The position numbers were made by a program, and so were the translations under genes. Source: Provencibacterium sp. (GTDB taxonomy: Bacteria > Bacillota > Clostridia > Oscillospirales > Ruminococcaceae). From it: DNA of 41,104 nucleotides. Below the pieces are notes generated by a model. That model ran no database searches. It had not been told where the DNA came from and worked only from the letters and a program-made list of their open reading frames with translations. Below, piece after piece: positions 17,968-26,869 of the stretch. Positions within the stretch are counted from its first letter, which is position 1, and each line of letters starts with the position of its first letter. The stretch spans positions 1 to 41,104 of the forward strand of contig JAAWDS010000005.1 in NCBI GenBank assembly GCA_022793895.1. Direction: 5' to 3'.

Positions 17968-18766
17968 AATGACCGCCTGGGACCGGATCCAGATTGTGCG
18001 GGAGAAAACCCGCCCCTCTGCGGCCGATTATATCCCGATGATCTTCGACCGCTTTTATGAGCTGCACGGCGATCGGCTCTTTGGCGACGATCACGCTATT
18101 ACCGGCGGGCTGGCGCTCATCGACGAGCTGCCCGTCACCCTCATTGCCCAGGTCAAGGGACACACGCTGGAGGAGAACAAGCAGGTGAACTTTGCCATGC
18201 CGCATCCGGAGGGCTACCGCAAGGCGCTACGGCTGATGAAGCAGGCGGAGAAGTTCCATCGCCCGGTCGTCTGCTTCATCGATACGCCGGGAGCGTTCTG
18301 CGGCATCGAGGCGGAGGAGCGCGGGCAGGGGGAAGCGATTGCGCGCAACCTCTATGAGATGATGCAGCTGCGCACGCCGGTCATCTCGGTGGTGCTCAGC
18401 GAAGGGGGGAGCGGCGGCGCGCTGGGCTTAGGCGTCTGCGATGAGCTGGCCATGCTCTCCAACGCCGTTTATTCGGTGATCTCCCCGCGCGGCTTTGCGA
18501 GCATTCTGTGGAAGGATCCTTCGCGCGAGGAGGAGGCGGCGAATATCATGCGCATCACGGCGGAGGATCTGGTGGAGCTCAAGGTGGCGGAGCAGATTAT
18601 TCCTGAACCGGTGGGAGGAGCCCACCGGAATCCGCGGCTAACCGCCAGTAACATTACAGAATATCTCCGAAGCACAATTTTAAAATTGAACAAATTGCCC
18701 ATTGATATTTTGTTACAAAGACGCTATGATAAATTCAGATTGATTGGGGAATATATGGAATCTTGA
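17957..18766 (+). CDS. accA: Acetyl-CoA carboxylase, carboxyltransferase alpha subunit
   Basis: This 269-aa protein completes the carboxyltransferase. Conserved parts are FDRFYELHGDRLFGDD, FIDTPGAFCGIEAEERGQGEAIARNL and the SEGGSGGALGLGV loop. The chosen TTG follows AAGGGGGAAG and overlaps the accD end; an internal ATG four codons later is an alternative. It is slightly shorter than the E. coli protein, as is usual in clostridia. Confidence 0.95.
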   Translation: MANKMTAWDRIQIVREKTRPSAADYIPMIFDRFYELHGDRLFGDDHAITGGLALIDELPVTLIAQVKGHTLEENKQVNFAMPHPEGYRKALRLMKQAEKFHRPVVCFIDTPGAFCGIEAEERGQGEAIARNLYEMMQLRTPVISVVLSEGGSGGALGLGVCDELAMLSNAVYSVISPRGFASILWKDPSREEEAANIMRITAEDLVELKVAEQIIPEPVGGAHRNPRLTASNITEYLRSTILKLNKLPIDILLQRRYDKFRLIGEYMES

Positions 18767-18887
18767 ATGGCCGGGTCGGCAATCGATATTCCCCGCTCAA
18801 AGATTCCTTGTGCCATACTATAAACCTATTTCATCCAGGCGCAAGAGGGCGTGCCGCCTACTATAAAGAAATTCAGGAGGAAAGAGA

Positions 18888-19130
18888 ATGGATATTTTTG
18901 AGAAGGTCAAGGAACTGCTTGTCGAACAGCTAGACGTGGATGAGGAGCTGGTGAATCCCGAAGCGTCGATTACCGACGACCTGGGCGCGGATTCTCTGGA
19001 TCTTGTGGATCTGGTCATGGAACTGGAAAATGAGTTCGATGCCGAGATTCCCGATGAGGACATTCAGAACATCAAGACCGTTGGGGACATTGTCGCCTAT
19101 ATCGAAAAGCTGAACGCGGATAAGGAATAA
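18888..19130 (+). CDS. acpP: Acyl carrier protein
   Basis: This 80-aa acidic protein carries growing acyl chains on a phosphopantetheine attached to Ser36 in [11 protein letters not shown]. The ATG follows AGGAGG. It is the last gene of the fatty-acid cluster, 121 bp after accA, so it might also have a promoter of its own for the high expression ACP needs, though no convincing -35/-10 pair is visible. A strong terminator follows. Confidence 0.97.
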   Translation: MDIFEKVKELLVEQLDVDEELVNPEASITDDLGADSLDLVDLVMELENEFDAEIPDEDIQNIKTVGDIVAYIEKLNADKE

Positions 19131-19152
19131 CGGCGCCTGCCCGCAAACCTTT

Positions 19153-19187
19153 AAACAACCTCCGGCGAATCCGCCGGAGGTTGTTTT
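19153..19187 (+). terminator. Intrinsic terminator of the fatty-acid operon
   Basis: A 15-bp perfect stem (AAACAACCTCCGGCG and its complement) with a 4-nt loop ends in TTTT, about 23 bp after acpP. Confidence 0.93.
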
Positions 19188-19353
19188 CGGTCGCTGAAAA
19201 GCTGCAAGCCGGGGCTGGGTGCGCCCGTCCGGCGGGCATATGCCGGGCCTACAGCGTTTCATCCTGTCCGGCAGCGCAGAAAAGGAGAAATGCAGGCGTT
19301 TGGCTTTACCGCGGCTGGCTATAGAAAAAACCTGGATAAAGGAGGTATCCTCT

Positions 19354-20115
19354 ATGATAAAACCTGTCTTCGTTCGAGGGGTGACAATTGGGGAAGGCTC
19401 CCCCAAAATTTGCATGCCCCTGGTGGCCCGGAATCGGGCCGGGCTGCGGGCGGCCGCCCGCGAGGCGGCCGGGCTGCGGCCCGATCTGCTGGAGTGGAGG
19501 GCCGATTACTATGAGGGCCTAAACGCCGGGGATATTCCGGAGCTTTTATGGGAGCTGCGCGGGGAGATAGGGGAGATGCCGCTCCTCTTTACCTTCCGTT
19601 CGAGCGAGGAGGGCGGGGTGCGCCCCTTACCGGAGGAGGGCCGTCTGTCGCTGATGGAAGCGGCGGTGGAAGCAGGGGCCGATCTGCTGGATGCCGAGCT
19701 TTCTTTGGGGGAGGGCCGGCTGGGCCCGCTGTTGGCGCATGCGCATGCACGCTGCCGGCCGGTCATCCTTTCCAACCACCATTTCGAGGGAACGCCGCCT
19801 GTGGCGGAGATGGTGGACATTCTCCGGCGGGAGCAGGCGTGCGGGGGGGATATCGCCAAGCTGGCGGTGATGCCCCATTCGCCGGCCGACCTGCTGGCGC
19901 TGCTGGAGGCCACGCTGCGGATGCAGGAGCAGTTTGCGCGCATCCCGCTCATCACCATGTCGATGGGGGCTGTCGGCCTTCCCAGCCGGGTATGCGGCGG
20001 GCTGTTCGGGTCGGCCGTTACCTTTGGCGCGGGCCGCCAGGCTTCCGCGCCCGGCCAGATCGGCGTGCAGGAGCTGCGCGCCTTTTGCCGGGCGCTAAAT
20101 CCTCCGGAGAACTAA
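19354..20115 (+). CDS. aroD: Type I 3-dehydroquinate dehydratase
   Basis: This 253-aa enzyme makes 3-dehydroshikimate in the shikimate pathway by a Schiff-base mechanism. The expected Lys is Lys169 in DIAKLAVMP and the general-base His is His142 in ILSNHHFEGTP. Substrate-binding LLEWRADYY and the C-terminal SAVTFG and SAPGQI motifs are present. The ATG at 19354 follows AAAGGAGG; upstream in-frame codons are probably not translated. It ends 17 bp from the convergent recombinase gene. No other aro gene is nearby. Confidence 0.95.
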   Translation: MIKPVFVRGVTIGEGSPKICMPLVARNRAGLRAAAREAAGLRPDLLEWRADYYEGLNAGDIPELLWELRGEIGEMPLLFTFRSSEEGGVRPLPEEGRLSLMEAAVEAGADLLDAELSLGEGRLGPLLAHAHARCRPVILSNHHFEGTPPVAEMVDILRREQACGGDIAKLAVMPHSPADLLALLEATLRMQEQFARIPLITMSMGAVGLPSRVCGGLFGSAVTFGAGRQASAPGQIGVQELRAFCRALNPPEN

Positions 20116-20132
20116 AGCGGCGCGCCGCCCGC

Positions 20133-21674
20133 TTAGAAGCTCCAGTGGATTTCGATCGGATAGCAGGAGGAGCCGGACGCCCGTTTTCCAACGATGATGC
20201 AGTCTATCAGTATTTCGACAGCCTCCCGCGGCAGCTGCTTAAGGCGGGTAGGCGTCTGGTCGCCGGTCTCCTCTGTGCGGCGGCTTTCCAGGGCGGAGAG
20301 TTGACGGCGGCTCTCTGCCGCCAGGCGTTCCAGGCGTTCCCGTTCCGCGCTCAAGGATTGGGAGAGTTCGGCAAAGCTCTCCGCCGTCAGCAGCCCCTTC
20401 ACCTTATCCATGTAAAGCTCCCGGAATGCCTTGGCATAACCGGCCAGTTCCTTTTCATAGGCATGCAGCGCGGCAGAAAGCCGCTTTTGCCGTTCCGGCA
20501 GACCGTCCCGGAAGGGGACGAGCCGGGCGAGCATTTCCGGATCGAGATACTGCGCGCAAAGCCGGTTAAGTTCATAGAGAACCGTCTCCTCCAGCCGATC
20601 CACGGGAATGAAGGAGCCGGTGCAGGCATTCTTGGCCACCTGCCGGGAGGGACATTTGAGGTAACGCCGTCCCCGGCTTTGGGAGGAACGCAGGGTATAG
20701 CCGCAGCCCATGCAGCGGGTTTTCCCGGCAAACAGCCCGATAGCGCCATCCGAAAAGGGTTTGGATTTTTGGGCGGCCAGCGCCTGCACCTCTTCCCAAA
20801 GCGCGCGGCTGATGATGGGCTCATGGGTTCCTTCGACAATATACCACTCGCTCTTCGGCCGCGGCCGGTTCTGCTTGGTCTTATAGGAAACGCTGCCATA
20901 TCTTCCTTGTACCAGATTGCCGGTGTAGGTTTCATTGGCGAGGATCGAGGAAATGGCCGGGTATTTCCACAGAGAGCCGTTTTTATGGGTGGGCTGCCGG
21001 TAGCGCAGGCCATGGAGCTGTTTATAAGCGGTGGGGTTGGGGACGCCGCGATCGTTCAGCAGCCGGGCGATTGCGGTTTTGCCATAGCCTGCTGCAAACA
21101 GGGTGAATATCTCCCGGACGACGGCGGCCGCTTCCTCGTCCACCAATAGCCGCCCCTTGTGTTCCGGATCCTTCCGGTAGCCATAGAGGGCGAAAGCGCC
21201 GATGTGGAAACCGTTTTTCCGCCGGCTGGTGAGAACGCTGCGGATGCTCTCCGACATATCCTCCAAATACCATTCGTTGACCAACCCGTTGATCTGACGG
21301 GATTTTTTATTTCCCTTGTTATTGGTGTCTGCATTGTCCACGACGCTCACAAAGCGGATGCCCCACAGCGGGAACAGATGGTGCAGGTATTTTTCCACCA
21401 GCTCCATTTCACGGGTAAACCGGGATTGGGATTTGCAGAGGATGATTTCAAATTCCCGGTTTTCCGCATCCTGCAATAGCCGCATAAATTCAGGACGCTT
21501 CCGATCGGAGCCCACATAATTATCGTCGCTGTAAATCCGGTAAACCTCCCAGCCTTTGCCGAGGGCATAATCCAGTAGCAGCGATTTCTGGTTTTGAATG
21601 CTCCTGCTCTCGTCGCCTACATTGGATTTATCCCGGTCCTCCTCGGATAGCCGGCAATAAATGGCCACCTTCAT
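20133..21674 (-). CDS. Large serine recombinase
   Basis: This 513-aa site-specific recombinase has an N-terminal resolvase domain (about 1-150) with the nucleophile Ser10 in VAIYCRLSEED and the arginine-rich SQSRFTRE segment. The recombinase DNA-binding domain (about 160-300) follows. A zinc ribbon has Cys321, Cys324, Cys341 and Cys351, and a C-terminal coiled-coil rich in Glu, Arg and Leu spans about 390-475. This is the architecture of phage and transposon integrases that insert or excise elements without host factors. The ATG follows AAGGAGG. A 51-aa gene lies just upstream. No phage or conjugation genes, and no obvious attachment repeats, are visible, so it may be a remnant or a solitary element. 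Confidence 0.93.
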   Translation of the reverse strand: MKVAIYCRLSEEDRDKSNVGDESRSIQNQKSLLLDYALGKGWEVYRIYSDDNYVGSDRKRPEFMRLLQDAENREFEIILCKSQSRFTREMELVEKYLHHLFPLWGIRFVSVVDNADTNNKGNKKSRQINGLVNEWYLEDMSESIRSVLTSRRKNGFHIGAFALYGYRKDPEHKGRLLVDEEAAAVVREIFTLFAAGYGKTAIARLLNDRGVPNPTAYKQLHGLRYRQPTHKNGSLWKYPAISSILANETYTGNLVQGRYGSVSYKTKQNRPRPKSEWYIVEGTHEPIISRALWEEVQALAAQKSKPFSDGAIGLFAGKTRCMGCGYTLRSSQSRGRRYLKCPSRQVAKNACTGSFIPVDRLEETVLYELNRLCAQYLDPEMLARLVPFRDGLPERQKRLSAALHAYEKELAGYAKAFRELYMDKVKGLLTAESFAELSQSLSAERERLERLAAESRRQLSALESRRTEETGDQTPTRLKQLPREAVEILIDCIIVGKRASGSSCYPIEIHWSF

Positions 21675-21714
21675 GCTGTTGCCTCCTTAGCGGCTCTTGT
21701 GCAGGCGGGAAAAG

Positions 21715-21870
21715 CTACTGCGGAGCTTGAGAACCGCCGGATGCCTCCTGCCGCTCTTCCAACAGGGCGATAAGCTGCGCCCACTTTTGGTTAAACCGCA
21801 GGCGAATGCTGTCGGGATCGTTGTCCTTAAAGATGTTTTTGCAGGCTTCAGGCGTCCTGAGCTCCTCCAT
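21715..21870 (-). CDS. Small protein upstream of the recombinase, unknown
   Basis: This 51-aa protein begins MEELRTPEACKNIFKDND and contains the amphipathic helix IRLRFNQKWAQLIALLEER. I do not recognise a family. The ATG follows GGGGGAG and the gene ends about 40 bp before the recombinase gene on the same strand, so they are likely cotranscribed. It may be an excision or directionality partner, or a regulator of the recombinase; that is inference from position only. Confidence 0.7.
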   Translation of the reverse strand: MEELRTPEACKNIFKDNDPDSIRLRFNQKWAQLIALLEERQEASGGSQAPQ

Positions 21871-22235
21871 CTGCTTCTCCCCCTTTTTTAAAAAATATAT
21901 GTCGGGAAGAAGGGAAAGATGCCGGACGGCCGGTCCGCTTTCCGGAGGTTCTTATGCTTTCTATCTATCTGAAAAACCGGGTACAGAGCTGAAAAGGACG
22001 GGCGTTTTGCCCGGTGATACCGGAAGGAAAAGGGATTTCCAGAATTGCCGATTGACTTTTTGGGTTTGAACCATTATGATAATATTATGGGATATTTTCC
22101 GGTTTATAATTGTGCAAGACGATGAAGCACGTTTCAGCTTTCAAACCGGGAAAATTGGCTGCGGCATGAGCAGGCGTGCGGAATGGCCGGTTTTGCATTG
22201 CCGTGCCTGCCTGCGCAGGGGAAAGGAGCCGGCAT
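21871..22235. other. Intergenic region between recombinase pair and kinase gene
   Basis: No gene is visible. It contains the kinase-gene promoter at 22052-22080, a short CGGGC/GCCCG hairpin (21999-22013) and a GGACGGCCGGTCC palindrome-like segment near 21924-21936. The sequence left of 22050 could include an end of the recombinase element, but no matching repeat was found near 20116. Confidence 0.4.
22052..22080 (+). promoter_or_regulatory. Promoter of the uridine-kinase-like gene
   Basis: TTGACT (22052-22057), a 17-nt spacer and TATGAT (22075-22080) imply a leader of about 150 nt before the kinase start. Confidence 0.75.
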
Positions 22236-23171
22236 ATGAAATTCTGTACATTAAAAAGGATCAACCAACGGATTGAAGGGGACGCCGCCCAGTTTATCGC
22301 TCAGACGGAACAGCGCTATAGCGACCGGCTGATTCGGGTAGCCCAATATCTGGCCGCATGCTGCGAGGAAAAGCCGGTCGTTTTGCTTTCCGGCCCCTCC
22401 GGGTCGGGGAAAACCACAACGGCGCTGCGCATCGAGAGCTTGTTGGACAGCTGGGGCCACGAAACGCATACCCTCTCGATGGATAACTATTTTCTTCCCA
22501 AGGGGATGGGTCCTTTGCCGCTGGATGAGGAGGGAAACCCCGACTTTGAAAGCCCGCTGCGGCTGGATACCGAGCTGCTGGGCGATCATCTACAACGGAT
22601 TTTCCGGTGCAAGCCGGTAGAGGTCCCGATTTTTGATTTTAAAACCCAGTCCCGTGCAGGCAGCGTTCCTCTGCACCGAAAGCCTGGGGAGCTGGTCATT
22701 CTGGAGGGGATTCATGCGCTCAATCCTGACGTCACCGGCCGATCGGATGATTCCATCACCGGGATCTATGTCAGCGTGCGCACACGCGTAACCTCTAGGA
22801 GCGGGCATGCCCTTCATCCGGCTAAGATCCGGCTTATGCGCAGGCTGATCCGCGATAGGCTCTTCCGTGGCCGGGATCCGCAGGAGACCATTCAGATGTT
22901 CAAGAGCGTGTCGCGCGGGGAGGAGCTGTATATCATGCCCTATAAGCACCGCGCGCACATTGATATCGACACCTTTATCGCCTATGAGCCGGCCGTTTAC
23001 CGGGATCTTCTGCTGCCCGGCCTGCATGCGCTGGATCCGGAATTTCTGCGCCGGTCGGGGGAAGAGGATCTGTGCAGAATGTTGGAGGAGATTCGGCCGC
23101 TGGAACCGGACCATATCCCGGAAACCTCCTTGATCCGGGAGTTTATCGGTGGCAGTATTTACCAGAATTAA
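22236..23171 (+). CDS. Uridine kinase-like nucleoside kinase
   Basis: This 311-aa protein has a P-loop GPSGSGKTT (residues 53-61), followed by LSMDNYFLPKGMGPLP and a VPIFDFKTQSR segment, both typical of the uridine kinase/phosphoribulokinase fold. VILEGIHALNP fits the Walker B strand. An extra N-terminal ~45 residues precede the kinase domain, longer than classical Udk but shorter than the TGS-linked nucleoside kinases of clostridia. It probably phosphorylates uridine, cytidine or a related substrate. The ATG follows AAAGGAG. Confidence 0.85.
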   Translation: MKFCTLKRINQRIEGDAAQFIAQTEQRYSDRLIRVAQYLAACCEEKPVVLLSGPSGSGKTTTALRIESLLDSWGHETHTLSMDNYFLPKGMGPLPLDEEGNPDFESPLRLDTELLGDHLQRIFRCKPVEVPIFDFKTQSRAGSVPLHRKPGELVILEGIHALNPDVTGRSDDSITGIYVSVRTRVTSRSGHALHPAKIRLMRRLIRDRLFRGRDPQETIQMFKSVSRGEELYIMPYKHRAHIDIDTFIAYEPAVYRDLLLPGLHALDPEFLRRSGEEDLCRMLEEIRPLEPDHIPETSLIREFIGGSIYQN

Positions 23172-23305
23172 GGCGTTTCGCTGGGCTCCCAATCGGGAAA
23201 GCTCCCTTTTGAGGGGTTCTTGCGGATCGCATTTCCCTTTCCGGGCGGGGAGCAGGGGCGGCTGCACACAAAAGCGGCGGCTCCAGGAAAAAGGAGGATG
23301 GTAAA

Positions 23306-25423
23306 ATGAACCAGGGAATTACCGGCGACGCTACGCCGTGGTATATGCAGAAGCTGACGCCCTGCGAGGAGGTGGGAGGGTTCCCGATCCGTCCTGGATT
23401 CTTTTTGGAGAATGGCGCGACGGCCATTCCGGGAGGCGTTAATTTCACCGTTTATTCCCATGGCGCCTCTTCGGTAGAGCTGGCGCTGTTCCACCGCGGG
23501 GCGGAGGAGCCGTTTGCCCTCTTGCCGTTTCCAGATTCCTGCCGCATGGGGAACGTTTATTCCATGATTGTGTTCGGCCTCCAGATCGAGGATTTTGAAT
23601 ATGCCTACCGGGTGGATGGGCCGTGGAATCCGGGGCGCGGGCTGCTGTTTGATCGCAGCCACTATCTGTTGGACCCCTATGCAAAGGCGGTAACGGGTCA
23701 AAGCCAGTGGGGAACGCGGCCGCCGTACGGCTTTAAATACCGCGCACGGGTGGTAGAGAACGATTTCGATTGGGAAAACTCGGTCCAGCCGTTGATTCCT
23801 ATGCAGGATCTGGTGATCTATGAGCTGCATGTCCGCGGTTTTACCCGGCATCCCTCCTCCGGCGTGCAATACCCCGGCACCTTCGCCGGGTTGGCTGAGA
23901 AGGTCCCTTACCTGAAAGAGCTGGGGATCAACGCCGTCGAACTCATGCCGGTATTCGAGTTTGACGAGATGCGCGACGACCGCGAGATTGGCGGCCGCAA
24001 GCTCTTGGATTATTGGGGATATAACCCGGTCTGTTTCTTTGCGCCCAACACCAGCTATGCCTCCGATGTGGAGCATAACCGGGAAGGGGAGGAGCTAAAG
24101 AGCCTGATTCACCTGCTGCATTCCAATGGGATCGAGGTGATCCTCGACGTTGTTTTTAACCACACCGCCGAGGGGGATGAGCGCGGCCCCTATATCTCCT
24201 TTAAGGGGTTTGACAACCAGATCTACTATCTGTTGACCCCGGATGGGAAATATTATAATTTCAGCGGCTGCGGCAATACGGTCAACTGCAACCACCCCAT
24301 TGTGCAGCGCATGATTTTAGACTGCCTGCGCTATTGGGTTTCAGAGTACCGGGTGGATGGCTTCCGCTTTGATCTGGCCAGTATTTTGGGCCGGAATGAG
24401 GATGGTTCGCCGATGAGCAAGCCGCCGCTGCTGCAAAGCCTGGCCTTTGACCCAGTGTTGGGGCATGTAAAGCTGATTGCGGAGGCTTGGGATGCAGGCG
24501 GGCTTTACCAGGTGGGGAGCTTTCCGGCCTGGAACCGCTGGTCGGAATGGAACGGGCGCTACCGCGATGATCTCCGGCGCTTCTTAAAAGGGGATGAAGG
24601 GCTCATACAGGCGGTAGCTACCCGGATAGCCGGTTCACAGGATCTGTATGATCCGGCTTTACGCGGGGAGAACGCCTCGGTCAACTTCATCACCTGCCAC
24701 GACGGCTTTACCTTACACGATCTCTATGCCTATAGCAGAAAGCACAACGAGCTGAACGGTTGGGACAACACCGATGGGGAGAACAACAACCACAGTTGGA
24801 ACTGCGGCGCCGAGGGCCCGACGGAGGACGCCGGGATCCTCCGTCTGCGCCGGCGGCTGGTCAAAAACGCCTGTGCCGTGCTGCTCATGAGCCTGGGGGT
24901 GCCGATGCTTCTCTCCGGGGATGAATTTGGGAACACCCAGTTTGGCAATAACAACGCCTACTGCCAGGACAATGAAATTTCTTGGTTGGATTGGGGACTC
25001 TTAGAAGAGAACCGGGAGCTCTTCCAGTTCTTCCAGTATATGATCCGGCTGCGGCATGCGCATCCGGTTCTGCGCAGCGGGGCGAAGCCGGCGGGCTGCG
25101 GGCTGCCGCGCATCAGCTTTCATGGGGAGGAGCCTTGGCGGCTGAACGCCTCGCCGCAGTCCCGCACGCTGGGCGTGTTGTTTGCCGGGCGGGATGCGGC
25201 GGATGAGGCGGATGACATTCTGTACCTGGCAATCAATGCGCACTGGGAGTCCAGGACGTTGCGTTTGCTGGATCTGCCGGACGGCCGTCGCTGGCGGAAG
25301 CAGGTGGATACCTTTTGCGAGCCTTCTACCTGCGCGGAATGGGGAGAAGCGCCGCTGGTGGAGGGCGGATCAGTGACGCTGGAACCGCGCTCGGTGGCGG
25401 TGCTCCTGGGCTGCGCTCAATAG
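23306..25423 (+). CDS. glgX: Glycogen debranching enzyme / isoamylase-type GH13
   Basis: This 705-aa enzyme cleaves alpha-1,6 branches of glycogen or maltodextrins. An N-terminal CBM48-like domain (about 25-110) precedes the GH13 catalytic barrel. The catalytic set is Asp356 in GFRFDLAS, Glu393 in LIAEAWDAGG and Asp466 in TCHDGFTLHDL; region I is DVVFNHTAEGDE. A C-terminal beta domain starts near 600. The overall pattern fits GlgX/TreX debranching enzymes of subfamily GH13_11. The ATG follows AAAGGAGG. No other glycogen genes are adjacent. Confidence 0.93.
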   Translation: MNQGITGDATPWYMQKLTPCEEVGGFPIRPGFFLENGATAIPGGVNFTVYSHGASSVELALFHRGAEEPFALLPFPDSCRMGNVYSMIVFGLQIEDFEYAYRVDGPWNPGRGLLFDRSHYLLDPYAKAVTGQSQWGTRPPYGFKYRARVVENDFDWENSVQPLIPMQDLVIYELHVRGFTRHPSSGVQYPGTFAGLAEKVPYLKELGINAVELMPVFEFDEMRDDREIGGRKLLDYWGYNPVCFFAPNTSYASDVEHNREGEELKSLIHLLHSNGIEVILDVVFNHTAEGDERGPYISFKGFDNQIYYLLTPDGKYYNFSGCGNTVNCNHPIVQRMILDCLRYWVSEYRVDGFRFDLASILGRNEDGSPMSKPPLLQSLAFDPVLGHVKLIAEAWDAGGLYQVGSFPAWNRWSEWNGRYRDDLRRFLKGDEGLIQAVATRIAGSQDLYDPALRGENASVNFITCHDGFTLHDLYAYSRKHNELNGWDNTDGENNNHSWNCGAEGPTEDAGILRLRRRLVKNACAVLLMSLGVPMLLSGDEFGNTQFGNNNAYCQDNEISWLDWGLLEENRELFQFFQYMIRLRHAHPVLRSGAKPAGCGLPRISFHGEEPWRLNASPQSRTLGVLFAGRDAADEADDILYLAINAHWESRTLRLLDLPDGRRWRKQVDTFCEPSTCAEWGEAPLVEGGSVTLEPRSVAVLLGCAQ

Positions 25424-26196
25424 GAAATTTCCGGTGAACTGGGACTGGAGGGGAGCGAGGCTCCATAATCGGCAATTTGTCCGGAGAGCTCCGGCGCGCC
25501 TTGGATAGCGGTATAGGCCCCCGGAACCTCTCCGACGATCACCGTTTCGGCGAGAAGAAAGCGGGTTGAAACATGGGTGGAGCTGGAGAGCCCTGGGAGG
25601 ATGGCTTCGGCATCGGCCTCCACCGTTAGAAGAAGCTGATGGAGCGTTTGGTTGATGCCCGCCTCGATGAGTTGGGATTCGATGTCCACCGAAACGACGC
25701 GGCTGGGAAGGATTTTGAGCGGGATACTAGGGCCGCGTCCGTTGAGCCAAACGCTGCCCGTCAGCGTCCCAAGCGGGATGCGTGCTTCTTGCAGATCTCC
25801 TGCCTGAAAAGCATCCAAAATCCTGCTGGTAACGGCGGTTTTCAGGCGCCCGGCCGTGACCATATCGGTTTCGACTGCGGTAACGCCGCCTTCGAGGTTG
25901 CGGCTGAGAGAGACCAGGTTTTCATAGCGCAGGCCGGACTGGGAGAGCTGCTCTTCGACCGCGCTGGTAATGGCGCGGGTGCAGGCTAGGTTGGCCTGGT
26001 GCGCGCTGATAGCGCGCAGGGTTGGCCGCAGCTGTAGGCTGGAGAACAGCAGCGCGCCCACGAAGCCGAATAGGATAGCGGCGCGCAGCAGGCCGCGTGG
26101 GGGGACGCGATGAAGAGCGCTGGATCGGGGGAAGGCAGCGGATCTCGGTGGTTTTCGCCACCGCTGCGGCTTGGGCGGGCGGTATCGGTTCCTCAT
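25417..26196 (-). CDS. yunB: Sporulation protein YunB
   Basis: This 259-aa protein has a basic, proline-rich N-terminus and one membrane segment (about residues 41-58, AAILFGFVGALLFSSLQL). An outward domain follows with GINQTLHQLLLTVEADAE and FLLAETVIVGEVPGAYT, both characteristic of YunB. In Bacillus subtilis yunB is a mother-cell sporulation gene needed for normal spores, so the organism probably forms endospores. I chose the ATG at 26196 because GGAGG lies just upstream. The 3' end overlaps the convergent debranching gene by seven bases. Confidence 0.9.
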   Translation of the reverse strand: MRNRYRPPKPQRWRKPPRSAAFPRSSALHRVPPRGLLRAAILFGFVGALLFSSLQLRPTLRAISAHQANLACTRAITSAVEEQLSQSGLRYENLVSLSRNLEGGVTAVETDMVTAGRLKTAVTSRILDAFQAGDLQEARIPLGTLTGSVWLNGRGPSIPLKILPSRVVSVDIESQLIEAGINQTLHQLLLTVEADAEAILPGLSSSTHVSTRFLLAETVIVGEVPGAYTAIQGAPELSGQIADYGASLPSSPSSPEISY

Positions 26197-26404
26197 GGTA
26201 AAGACCTCCATGCGGTAAGCGGCCGGATAGGGGGATCCTGCCCCTTACGGAAAATGGGGACGGCTGGTTTTTACAGACCGCATTGGGAAAAAAGATGTTT
26301 GGGCGTTTTTTTAACCGGCTGTCGTTGGGGGTAAATTCTTTCTATCCTATGCCTTTTTAAAAAAACAGGTGATGGGAAAGGGTCGAAATTTTGGAAATTT
26401 ATTG

Positions 26405-26433
26405 TTGACATTCTGTAGATAGAATGCTATAAT
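26405..26433 (+). promoter_or_regulatory. Consensus promoter of tRNA-Leu
   Basis: A perfect TTGACA (26405-26410), a 17-nt spacer and a perfect TATAAT (26428-26433) with an extended -10 TGC, as expected for a strong stable-RNA promoter. The stretch from 26197 to 26404 shows no other feature. Confidence 0.92.
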
Positions 26434-26488
26434 AAAAACTGTTGAGCGTGTCGCTTAATTGTTAGTGAGATGTTCTTCATTTATAGTT

Positions 26489-26572
26489 GCGGTAGTGCTG
26501 GAATTGGCAGACAGGCACGTTTGAGGGGCGTGTGTCTCTGACGTACGGGTTCAAGTCCCGTCTACCGCACCA
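26489..26572 (+). tRNA. tRNA-Leu (anticodon GAG)
   Basis: An 84-nt class II tRNA. The acceptor stem GCGGTAG/CTACCGC closes with discriminator A and an encoded CCA. The anticodon loop TTGAGGG gives anticodon GAG (26523-26525), read as leucine CUC/CUU. The long variable arm (around TGTCTCTGACGTA) and the T-loop GTTCAAGTC are present. Confidence 0.95.
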
Positions 26573-26579
26573 AAAACAG

Positions 26580-26627
26580 CTACCTGCAAATGGCTTGTTT
26601 AAGCGGTTTGCAGGTAGTTTTATTTTT
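26580..26627 (+). terminator. Terminator of tRNA-Leu
   Basis: CTACCTGCAAA (26580-26590) pairs with TTTGCAGGTAG (26607-26617), followed by TTTTATTTTT, immediately after the tRNA. Confidence 0.9.
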
Positions 26628-26656
26628 GTCTATCCGGCCGTTTGAGGTTTATGGTA

Positions 26657-26705
26657 TAAAAAGCGGGTCCCGTTCTCTGAAATGAGATTACGGGACTCGC
26701 TTTTT
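26657..26705. terminator. Bidirectional terminator
   Basis: AAAGCG-GTCCCGT and ACGGGAC-CGCTTT arms, flanked by A- and T-runs, can fold on both strands. It can end the minus-strand kinase operon as well as read-through from the tRNA. Between it and 26869 I see nothing convincing. Confidence 0.75.
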
Positions 26706-26869
26706 CATTTTCAGCTCCAGCGCTTCGGCTACGGCCTTGTCTGGATGAAGCAGTCAATTAAGGGGGCGCTCAAAGGGACTAAGAAAGCGCCGGCAATTCC
26801 AATAAAAATAAGGAAAGTCGCTTAACAGCATGCCGTCGTTGCCGCTTAAGAGCCTGCGGCAGCAGTGTG

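Noticed and set aside
19548-21149. A 533-codon plus-strand frame spanning aroD and the recombinase
   Set aside because: It is the wrong frame of aroD followed by antisense of the recombinase; the translation is Gly/Ala/Arg-rich without motifs.
26706-26869. A short hydrophobic minus-strand segment reading FLIFIGIAGAFLVPLSAPL
   Set aside because: It is only about 25 codons, with stops on both sides and no start; it may be chance or a worn membrane-protein relic.
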